Assembly: GCA_947258655.1 (NCBI GenBank)
Contig: CAMYJD010000020.1
Location: 39,154 to 103,153 of the forward strand
DNA from: an uncultured Gammaproteobacteria bacterium
GTDB lineage: Bacteria; Pseudomonadota; Gammaproteobacteria; JAADHQ01
Length of the DNA: 64,000 nt
Direction: 5' to 3'
In this document: positions 57,145 through 64,000 of the stretch, piece after piece
Numbering within the stretch: position 1 is the stretch's first letter
Layout of the letters: every line of letters starts with the position of its first letter
Translations under genes and position numbers: made by a program
Notes under the pieces: model-generated
What the model saw: only the letters and a program-made list of their open reading frames with translations
What the model was told of the DNA's origin: nothing
Databases searched by the model: none

Positions 57145-58290
57145 CTATAGCTGCGCCATACCGGCCCGTGACTGTGCCTGCTCTACCCGGTCAAGATAAT
57201 CGGAGTACAGGCGCATGACACGGATCCGCCGCAGTCGCTGCACTGCCAGGCGCGCCTGCTGGCTATGGTCCTGACCGAGAAGATCAAACAGCCATACTAT
57301 TTTCTGCACATTATCATCGAGGCGGCCAAACTGATCGCGTCCGGGTCGGAATTTTGGTGCAATCATATATAGCAGCTTGGCCAGCATGCCTGCACTGATA
57401 TCCAGGCCCGTGTTATCGGCATCCCTGATAACCGGTTCGATAAAGTTCAGCAACGGCAATGCCTTTTCGCGTGTGCGCCCGACATAATCGAACAACATCG
57501 CCTCATATTCATCAGGTGCAAGCAGATATGCCGTAGCTAACCAGTACACATGATGAACTACCGGCATATATTCGGAACTGGCAAGATGCGTTCTGCATGT
57601 ATGCAACAGGTCCTGATGCGACACATAACGAAAGGCAGATAGCATTAGTGGCAACAGCAGTTTTTTATTGATCCGCCGTATTGTTTGCAATACCGGCAAC
57701 ACAAGCCCTTGCAACACCTGCTCGAACTCTTGTTTTGACAGGACCTCCCTGAAACCGGGATAGCGCTCGACACCATAGTCCTGTATTGTCCGCCAAAAAC
57801 GTAACAGGGCATCAGAAAACAATGTAGGCCGATGCTGTATAACATAGTCCATCCAGCGGTTTTGCAACTCGTTTCGATCGACATAGTGAAAACAGACCAG
57901 TGATTCGATCACATCATCATCTACTTCAACAATAGCAACATCATCGTCATGTCGGCGAATCTGTCTATCCATCGCAGCCAGGGCAATATAGCCCTCCGGC
58001 ATGCGTTGGTCTTCGGCATATTTACGAGCAATGGCCTCCGGCGCGGGCAAGGACCGGCTATTCAGTACCGCATCAAAACCTGACCAGATACTCTCGAGAA
58101 TATCGTCATCGGCGAGAAGCATGACACGTTCATCCGGCAACAATGCCTTGTCCAGGTCAAGGTACATCCCCAGATAGGCCTTGGCAAATGATTCAAGGGA
58201 TTTAACATCCTTCCCCTGTGCGAGTTCATCCAGTCTATCGACCAGTTTCTCGTGTGTGGAAGAACGCGCTTGCTCAAAATCCTGTGACAT
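57145..58290 (-). CDS. Uncharacterised 381-residue helical protein
   Basis: A soluble, predominantly helical protein with no signal peptide or membrane span. It begins MSQDFEQARSSTHEKLVDRLDEL, carries an acidic stretch (RRHDDDVAIVEVDDDVIESL), and ends in an Arg-rich region (QQARLAVQRLRRIRVMRLYSDYLDRVEQAQ). Codon structure and length argue for a real gene. I do not recognise any family. It lies alone between the GAF gene and the DUF2059 gene, both on the same strand with wide gaps. Confidence 0.78.
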   Translation of the reverse strand: MSQDFEQARSSTHEKLVDRLDELAQGKDVKSLESFAKAYLGMYLDLDKALLPDERVMLLADDDILESIWSGFDAVLNSRSLPAPEAIARKYAEDQRMPEGYIALAAMDRQIRRHDDDVAIVEVDDDVIESLVCFHYVDRNELQNRWMDYVIQHRPTLFSDALLRFWRTIQDYGVERYPGFREVLSKQEFEQVLQGLVLPVLQTIRRINKKLLLPLMLSAFRYVSHQDLLHTCRTHLASSEYMPVVHHVYWLATAYLLAPDEYEAMLFDYVGRTREKALPLLNFIEPVIRDADNTGLDISAGMLAKLLYMIAPKFRPGRDQFGRLDDNVQKIVWLFDLLGQDHSQQARLAVQRLRRIRVMRLYSDYLDRVEQAQSRAGMAQL

Positions 58291-58453
58291 CGTATGTTTT
58301 CGTACTCACTTCTGTTTGTACTATTTATACTATAGCCTGACGAACGCCAAACCGGAACGGCGCCTGACACACAACAGAACCGTATAGCGCTGCCCATAGA
58401 GGTACTGCGGATATGCCAACTGGAATACTGCGACCTGGAGCGAAGATCACTGA

Positions 58454-58936
58454 TTATTTAGCCGGACTGGCGGCCTTGCTCTTTTCTTCCAGTCGCTTCG
58501 ACTCGGCCTGCAACATTGTTATTAATTCATGCTGATGCAGCCTTACCTTGGACATACCGATCTGCGTGCCTTTTTGCATCAGAATCGGTAACTTGGTAAT
58601 GGTTTTTTTACCGACGGGCGTATTATAGAAGGCCGTTAATTCACGCAATTCCTGCTCATTGAATTCTTCGGTATAGATGTCAACAAAATCATACTTGATA
58701 CTGTTAAAACCCAGATACTTGGTGAAAAACTGCAGCAGTATATCCCGATAGGGGCCCATCTCCGGTTTTTGCCGCAATTGCATTTCAACCATCTGCGTTA
58801 TCATACGATCCATACTGGTCTTCAATCCAGTGACGTCCAGTAATGCTTCGGCCGCCTGCCGGTGGCTGGCAGAGGGGGCGGCGTACCCCACTGATGTCAT
58901 AATGAAAAAAAGCAATACAAAAAGTAATTGTTTCAT
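58454..58936 (-). CDS. Exported DUF2059-family protein
   Basis: A 160-residue protein with a signal peptide (MKQLLFVLLFFIMTSVGYAA) and a helical domain, AEALLDVTGLKTSMDRMITQMVEMQL...FVDIYTEEFNEQELRELTAFYNTPVGKKTITKLP. The last phrase is the DUF2059 hallmark. The start is at MKQLLF with GGGGA eight bases before it; the longer frame is read-through. Probably periplasmic; function unknown. Confidence 0.9.
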   Translation of the reverse strand: MKQLLFVLLFFIMTSVGYAAPSASHRQAAEALLDVTGLKTSMDRMITQMVEMQLRQKPEMGPYRDILLQFFTKYLGFNSIKYDFVDIYTEEFNEQELRELTAFYNTPVGKKTITKLPILMQKGTQIGMSKVRLHQHELITMLQAESKRLEEKSKAASPAK

Positions 58937-59024
58937 GCGCTGATCCCCGAATGCCAAACATGACATCCACGATATTTTATCCATAACGGCAAACAGGCCG
59001 CCATCCACTCATTATTTATCCTAA

Positions 59025-62000
59025 TTAATCGGGATCGTAGCCCAGATTAGGCGACAACCAACGTTCGGTTTCTTCGACTGTCATGCCTGTTCGTTGCGCA
59101 TAATCCTCCACCTGGTCACGATTGATCTTGCCGACGGCAAAGTAGCGCGACTCAGGGTGCGCATAATAAATGCCACTGACCGATGCAGCCGGCACCATTG
59201 CCTTGGATTCGGTCAACCACATGCCTGTGTTTGCCTTCACATCCATTAATGACCAGAGCAAATCCTTCTCGGTATGATCCGGACTGGCGGGATAACCTGC
59301 AGCCGGACGGATCCCCTTGTATTCTTCCTTGATCAGATCTTCGTTGCCGAGTTTCTCGTCTGCAGCATAGCCCCAGAATTCCTTGCGCACGCGTTTATGC
59401 ATACGCTCGGCAAAGGCTTCGGCCAGACGATCTGCCAGCGCCTTGAGCATAATCGCACTATAATCATCATGTACCTTTTCAAACTCAGCCACCTTTTCAT
59501 CCACGCCTATACCGGCAGTGACGGCGAAGCTACCAATATAGTCCTTGATACCGGTCTCTTTGGGGGCAATAAAATCACTGAGACAGGCATTGGCCTTGCC
59601 CGGCGGCTTTTCCTGTTGCTGGCGTAAGTTATGCAACACCGTCAGTACTGTCTGACGACTGTCATCCAAATACACCTCGATATCATCATCATTGATTGCA
59701 TTTGCCGGGAACAGGCCGATCACGGCACGTGCCGTCAGCCACTGCTCGCTGATTATGGTATCGAGCATTTCCTGCGCATCCTTGAACAATTTGCGCGCCT
59801 CTTCACCCTTGTCTGCATCATCCAGTATTTTCGGATAACGCCCTTTCAATTCCCACGAGAAGAAGAACGGCGTCCAGTCTATGTATTCACGCAGCTCCTC
59901 CAGCGAATAATCTTCAAACACAGTGATACCGGGCGTTACCGGCGTCACCGGTGTATAGCCCTGCCAATCGATGGCGGTCTTGTTCGCGCGCGCCTGTTCC
60001 AGCGTCAGCCAATTGATCTTTGCCCGGCGTCCGGCATGATGGGTGCGAACGGTCTCATACTCCTGGCGTATATTTTCAACAAATGTTTCGCGTTGCTCTT
60101 CACTGATCAGGTTCTGGGCCACACCAACGGCACGAGACGCATCTTTTACCCAGACCGTAGGTCCATTCGTGTATCCAGGCTCGACCTTGACGGCCGTATG
60201 TGCCTTGGATGTGGTTGCACCACCCAGCATCAGAGGTTTATTCATATTCAGGCGTTGCATTTCCTTACCGATATGCACCATCTCATCCAGCGACGGTGTA
60301 ATCAGCCCACTCAGGCCGATGATATCGACATTCTCTTTGTCGGCGGTCTCCAGGATCTGGTTTGCCGGCACCATGACACCGAGGTCAATCACCTCGAAGT
60401 TATTACACTGCAAAACCACGCCAACGATATTCTTGCCGATATCATGTACATCGCCCTTGACCGTGGCCATCAGGATCTTGCCATTACTCTGGCTGCCTCC
60501 CTGCTTTTCTGCTTCAATAAACGGGATCAAATGGGCCACGGCCTTTTTCATGACGCGCGCACTCTTTACCACCTGGGGTAGGAACATCTTGCCGGCACCA
60601 AACAGATCACCGACGACGTTCATACCATCCATCAACGGCCCTTCGATGACATGAATGGGGCGCTCGGCGGCCAGGCGTGCCTCTTCGGTATCCTCGATAA
60701 CGTAGGTGTCCTGGCCCTTGACCAATGCATGTGCAAGACGCTCTTTTACCGGCAGGCTACGCCACTCGAGATCTTCCTCTTTCTTGCCGGCACTGCCATC
60801 ACCGCGGTATTGGTCGGCAATATCCAGCAATCTCTCGGTAGCATCTTCACGTCGGTTAAGGACGACGTCTTCGACGCGCTCACGTAACTCCTGTGGCAAC
60901 TCATCATACACAGCCAACTGGCCTGCATTGACGATTCCCATATCCATGCCCGCTGCAATCGCGTGATACAGAAAAACGGAATGAATCGCCTCACGCACCG
61001 GGTTGTTGCCGCGAAACGAAAACGACACATTGGACACACCGCCACTGACCATCGCATACGGCAAGGTCTGCTTGATGTCGCGGGTGGCCTCGATGAAGTC
61101 CACACCATAGTTATTGTGCTCTTCTATACCAGTGGCGACGGCAAAAATATTGGGGTCAAAAATAATATCTTCCGCGGCAAAACCCAGCTTCTCTGTCAAC
61201 AGCTTGTAGGCACGCGTACAGATCTCGACCTTACGCTGCTGTGTATCGGCCTGGCCGGTCTCGTCAAAGGCCATGACAATGATTGCGGCGCCATAACGCC
61301 GACATAATTTCGCATGCTGTAAGAATGCCTCCTCGCCTTCCTTCAGTGAGATGGAATTAACAATGCCCTTGCCCTGAATGCATCTGAGACCAGCCTCGAT
61401 GATATGCCATTTGGAAGAATCGATCATGACCGGCACGCGCGCGATATCCGGCTCACTGGCGATCAGGTTCAGGAATTCAACCATGGCCTTCTCACCATCG
61501 AGCATGCCTTCATCCATGTTAATATCGATAACCTGCGCACCGTTCTCAACCTGATCGCGCGCCACTTCCAGTGCTTCATCATACTGTTCTTCAAGGATCA
61601 GGCGTTTGAAGCGCGCCGAGCCAGTGACATTGGTACGTTCACCAACATTGACGAACAACGAGTCCGGATTGATATTGCAGGGCTCGAGTCCGCTCAGACG
61701 GCACTCAACCGGCACATCGGGAATTTGCCTTGGCGGGTATTTGCTGACCGCCTCGGCAATGGCCCTGATATGCGCCGGCCCGGTTCCGCAACAGCCACCG
61801 ACAATGTTCAGGAAACCGTTTTTAGCCCAGTCACCAATCTCTTCGGCAAGCATCTCCGGTGTTTCATCGAATCCGCCAAAGGCATTCGGCAGGCCGGCAT
61901 TGGGATGCACATTGACATAACAATCGGCAATACCCGATAACTCCTCGACATGCGGTCGCAGCTCCTTGGCACCGAGCGCACAATTGAATCCAAAACTCAA

Positions 62001-62702
62001 CGGCTTGATATGGCGCAGCGAATTCCAGAACGCCTCCGGGGTCTGCCCGGTCAGGATACGACCACTGGCATCAGTGATGGTGCCGGAGATCATGACCGGC
62101 AATCTGTTGCCCGACTGTTCAAAGTATTCATCGATCGCGAACAGCGCAGCCTTGGCATTCAGCGTATCGAAAATGGTCTCGACCAGGATGATATCGATTC
62201 CACCCTGAATCAGGCCATCCAGTGAAACCGCATAGGCTTCGCGTAACTGCTCGAAGGTGACATCGCGCGCACCGGGATTATTGACGTCCTTGGACATCGA
62301 CGCGGTCACCGGCATCGGGCCCAACACCCCGGCAACAAAACGCGGTTTGTCGTCGGTAGAGTATTCATCACAGGCCGCACGCGCAATCCGGGCGGCGGCG
62401 ACATTTAATTCGTGCGCCAGCTCCTGCATGCCATAATCGGCCATGCCATAGTGATTGGCATTAAAGCTGTTGGTCTCGATAATATCGGCACCGGCCTCGA
62501 GGTAGGCCTTGTGGATATCGGCGATGATTTTCGCTTGCGTCAACACCAGCAGGTCATTATTGCCTTTCAGGTCCGAGCCCCAGTCCTGAAAGCGCTCGCC
62601 TCGATAATCGCCCTCTTCCAGCTTGTAGGTCTGGATCATGGTCCCCATCGCGCCATCGAGTATAAGGATGCGTTCCTTTAGTGCCTGCTCTAACTTGCTC
62701 AT
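59025..62702 (-). CDS. metH: Cobalamin-dependent methionine synthase MetH
   Basis: A ~1225-residue four-module enzyme moving a methyl group from methyltetrahydrofolate to homocysteine. The homocysteine domain has [10 protein letters not shown] and the zinc Cys in GFNCALG and [10 protein letters not shown]. The pterin domain ([20 protein letters not shown]) follows. The B12 domain has the cofactor His in [21 protein letters not shown]. The SAM-dependent activation domain closes it ([15 protein letters not shown]...[13 protein letters not shown]). The start is at [17 protein letters not shown]; a TTG 12 codons earlier is less likely. No cobalamin riboswitch was seen in the short upstream region. 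Confidence 0.97.
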   Translation of the reverse strand: MSKLEQALKERILILDGAMGTMIQTYKLEEGDYRGERFQDWGSDLKGNNDLLVLTQAKIIADIHKAYLEAGADIIETNSFNANHYGMADYGMQELAHELNVAAARIARAACDEYSTDDKPRFVAGVLGPMPVTASMSKDVNNPGARDVTFEQLREAYAVSLDGLIQGGIDIILVETIFDTLNAKAALFAIDEYFEQSGNRLPVMISGTITDASGRILTGQTPEAFWNSLRHIKPLSFGFNCALGAKELRPHVEELSGIADCYVNVHPNAGLPNAFGGFDETPEMLAEEIGDWAKNGFLNIVGGCCGTGPAHIRAIAEAVSKYPPRQIPDVPVECRLSGLEPCNINPDSLFVNVGERTNVTGSARFKRLILEEQYDEALEVARDQVENGAQVIDINMDEGMLDGEKAMVEFLNLIASEPDIARVPVMIDSSKWHIIEAGLRCIQGKGIVNSISLKEGEEAFLQHAKLCRRYGAAIIVMAFDETGQADTQQRKVEICTRAYKLLTEKLGFAAEDIIFDPNIFAVATGIEEHNNYGVDFIEATRDIKQTLPYAMVSGGVSNVSFSFRGNNPVREAIHSVFLYHAIAAGMDMGIVNAGQLAVYDELPQELRERVEDVVLNRREDATERLLDIADQYRGDGSAGKKEEDLEWRSLPVKERLAHALVKGQDTYVIEDTEEARLAAERPIHVIEGPLMDGMNVVGDLFGAGKMFLPQVVKSARVMKKAVAHLIPFIEAEKQGGSQSNGKILMATVKGDVHDIGKNIVGVVLQCNNFEVIDLGVMVPANQILETADKENVDIIGLSGLITPSLDEMVHIGKEMQRLNMNKPLMLGGATTSKAHTAVKVEPGYTNGPTVWVKDASRAVGVAQNLISEEQRETFVENIRQEYETVRTHHAGRRAKINWLTLEQARANKTAIDWQGYTPVTPVTPGITVFEDYSLEELREYIDWTPFFFSWELKGRYPKILDDADKGEEARKLFKDAQEMLDTIISEQWLTARAVIGLFPANAINDDDIEVYLDDSRQTVLTVLHNLRQQQEKPPGKANACLSDFIAPKETGIKDYIGSFAVTAGIGVDEKVAEFEKVHDDYSAIMLKALADRLAEAFAERMHKRVRKEFWGYAADEKLGNEDLIKEEYKGIRPAAGYPASPDHTEKDLLWSLMDVKANTGMWLTESKAMVPAASVSGIYYAHPESRYFAVGKINRDQVEDYAQRTGMTVEETERWLSPNLGYDPD

Positions 62703-62726
62703 ATTTTTAAATTTTCTTGCCAATCT

Positions 62727-62746
62727 GATAGAAGGCAAATTCTATC
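62727..62746. promoter_or_regulatory. Inverted repeat between metH and the TtcA-family gene
   Basis: GATAGAA (62727-62733) and TTCTATC (62740-62746) are exact inverted repeats six bases apart, in the divergent gap 24 bases before the metH start. It could be an operator for metH. It does not fit the MetR pattern TGAA-N5-TTCA well. Confidence 0.4.
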
Positions 62747-62798
62747 ATGGTTCGCCGGCAGGCGAAAATTTATACAAATACGGGTACAATCCCGGATT

Positions 62799-63566
62799 AT
62801 GAATGGCGAACAGCTACAACGACGTAAATCTCACCGATGTGCCATACCGGACAAGAAGTTGCTGCGTCCGGTCGGAACAGCTATTGCCGATTTCGACATG
62901 ATCCGCGCAGGCGACCGCGTATTGTTAGGCCTGTCGGGTGGCAAGGACTCGCTGTCGCTGCTGCATATCCTGCTACATCTGCAGGCGGTCGCGCCGATCG
63001 ACTTCGATGTGGCGGCGATCACGGTTGACCCGATGTCGGACAGTTTCGATCCGTCACCGTTGAAAGACTATGTACGTACACTCGGCATCCCCTATTTTTA
63101 TGAGAGCCAGCCGATCATGGATCTGGGCAAGGAACATATGGACCGCGATTCTTATTGTTCATGGTGCGCGCGCATGAAGCGCGGCATCATGTATACCACA
63201 GCACGGCGTGAGGGCTATAACGTACTGGCCCTCGCCCAGCATCTCGATGATCTGGCCGAAAGCTTCCTGATGTCGGCCTTCCATAGTGGTCAGTTGCGCT
63301 CGATGAAGGCACACTATACGATCAGCGAGGGTGATATTCGCGTAATCCGCCCACTGGTCTATACGCGTGAATCCAGCACTGCCGCATTTGCCCGCAATGC
63401 CGCCCTGCCGGTCATTAGTGAAAATTGCCCGGCGTGCTTCTCGATGCCGACCCAGCGCCAGCATATCAAGGAATTGCTCCTGGCAGAGGAAAAACAGAAT
63501 AGTCAGCTATATGGCAGTATTTTGACCGCTATAAAACCACTTATATCAAAAAAAAATGCTGATTAA
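62799..63566 (+). CDS. TtcA-family tRNA-thiolation-type PP-loop protein
   Basis: A 255-residue protein, shorter than E. coli TtcA (about 310). It has LRPVGTAIADFDMIRAGDRVLLGLSGGKDSLSLLHIL with PP-loop SGGKDS, then YCSWCARMKRGIMYTTA with the CxxC pair, and a later Cys in ENCPACF. These three Cys positions match the [4Fe-4S] ligands of TtcA, which makes 2-thiocytidine-32 in tRNA. Missing length is mostly at the two ends. It may be TtcA itself or a close paralogue with another tRNA target, so no symbol is given. It is divergent from metH. Confidence 0.85.
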   Translation: MNGEQLQRRKSHRCAIPDKKLLRPVGTAIADFDMIRAGDRVLLGLSGGKDSLSLLHILLHLQAVAPIDFDVAAITVDPMSDSFDPSPLKDYVRTLGIPYFYESQPIMDLGKEHMDRDSYCSWCARMKRGIMYTTARREGYNVLALAQHLDDLAESFLMSAFHSGQLRSMKAHYTISEGDIRVIRPLVYTRESSTAAFARNAALPVISENCPACFSMPTQRQHIKELLLAEEKQNSQLYGSILTAIKPLISKKNAD

Positions 63567-63679
63567 TGTCATAAATATACACAATAAACAATAACATTCA
63601 ATTATCGGAAAAATAATACACATAAAATCATAATATCAACAAAAGTGGATATTTTTCCCACTAAAAATAATATAAAATC

Positions 63680-63916
63680 ATGAAAGTGGTAAATATAGCA
63701 ACATTCGATACGATTATTGATGCCAATATCAGCATGGGACGCTTGCAGGCCGAAGGGGTTCCATGCTGGCTCGCAGATGAACATATCGTCCAGACTGATA
63801 TGCTGTACAGCCCCGCCATCGGCGGCATCAAGCTACAGGTCAGCGAGGAATGGGCAGAAAAGGCCCGTGAAATCCTCGCCACCGATTATTCCGATCTGGA
63901 CCTGCCCGACTCATGA
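63680..63916 (+). CDS. DUF2007-family small protein
   Basis: A 78-residue soluble protein. MKVVNIATFDTIIDANISMGRLQAEGVPCWLADEHIVQTDMLYSPAIGGIKLQVSEEWAEKAREIL is the DUF2007 pattern, a small domain also called a putative signal-transducing protein. The first three phrases form a beta-alpha-beta unit. Function unknown. It lies 13 bases before the partial acyltransferase gene and may be co-transcribed. Confidence 0.88.
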   Translation: MKVVNIATFDTIIDANISMGRLQAEGVPCWLADEHIVQTDMLYSPAIGGIKLQVSEEWAEKAREILATDYSDLDLPDS

Positions 63917-63929
63917 ACAAGGACTGCTG

Positions 63930-64000
63930 ATGCGCGCATGGCTTGTCCGCACGTTGCTGCGCACACTTTCCCTGTTACCACTGCCGCTCAATCACGCACT
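63930..64000 (+). CDS. Probable lipid A acyltransferase (LpxL/HtrB-like), 3' partial
   Basis: Only 23 residues are visible before the window ends. MRAWLVRTLLRTLSLLPLPL resembles the N-terminal membrane anchor of lauroyl/myristoyl acyltransferases. AAGGA stands five bases before the ATG. The assignment is tentative, based on the short hydrophobic start alone. Confidence 0.45.
   Translation, partial: MRAWLVRTLLRTLSLLPLPLNHA

Noticed and set aside
59631..60581. 316-codon open frame opposite metH
   Set aside because: A shadow of the strong codon structure of metH; no start signal and no recognisable protein. The same holds for the long frame opposite ccoP (14869-15750) and the one opposite the HEAT kinase (6737-7402).
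62703..62798. Cobalamin riboswitch or MetR box before metH
   Set aside because: The gap is under 100 bases with no B12-box-like sequence, and the inverted repeat does not fit MetR spacing.
1..64000. tRNA, rRNA, CRISPR arrays, insertion sequences
   Set aside because: Looked for by eye in all intergenic regions; no cloverleaf, regular spaced direct repeats or transposase sequences were found. A tRNAscan or covariance-model run would be decisive.

Overview
The window is a gammaproteobacterial chromosome segment of moderate GC, inferred from protein content: an RpoH-type sigma factor, the bioBFHCD order, yadGH-like and yqjFG-like genes, MetH, PurT and a TtcA-family protein. It belongs to a respiratory, probably free-living bacterium with both a high-affinity cbb3 oxidase and a caa3 oxidase. 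I cannot name the species. No rRNA, tRNA, CRISPR array, insertion sequence or prophage was seen.

Layout: 0-2.4 kb holds a partial receiver-GGDEF protein, then rpoH behind a perfect CIRCE operator, then a 29-residue membrane mini-protein on the other strand with its own palindrome and terminator. 2.7-9.8 kb is a phospho-signalling and pilus-motor module: FHA protein, two PilT/PilU-type ATPases, a HEAT-repeat Ser/Thr kinase, an unknown 153-residue protein, and a divergent PP2C phosphatase. 9.8-18.3 kb is the complete cbb3 set (ccoNOQP, then ccoGHIS). 19.0-20.25 kb encodes an exported HExxH protein coupled to a 59-residue anti-sigma-like protein. 20.4-28.1 kb is the caa3 locus (DUF2244, ctaC, ctaD, a 37-residue protein, ctaG, ctaE, SURF1, Sco-like, ctaB), with a DUF2909 gene on the opposite strand and no ctaA.

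28.1-43.9 kb alternates housekeeping operons (bio genes, comF with an AhpD-like gene, glgX-glgB) with AT-rich stretches carrying three single sulfotransferase genes and most of the non-coding DNA. 43.9-47.1 kb is a quinone or electrophile-detoxification cluster (pirin, glutathionyl-hydroquinone reductase, DoxX) divergent from a LysR regulator across an 18-bp palindrome. 47.5-58.9 kb carries a YchJ-like protein, purT, a GGDEF-EAL protein, the yadGH ABC exporter, a membrane-anchored RRM protein, a TerB-like protein, a PilG-like receiver, a GAF protein, an unrecognised 381-residue protein and a DUF2059 protein. 59.0-64.0 kb holds metH divergent from a TtcA-family gene, a DUF2007 gene, and the start of a probable lipid A acyltransferase gene.

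The most unusual content is the kinase/phosphatase/FHA module wrapped around two retraction-type ATPases, the CIRCE-controlled rpoH, several very small genes, and a dispersed purine-rich repeat whose long inverted copy encodes the end of CcoH.
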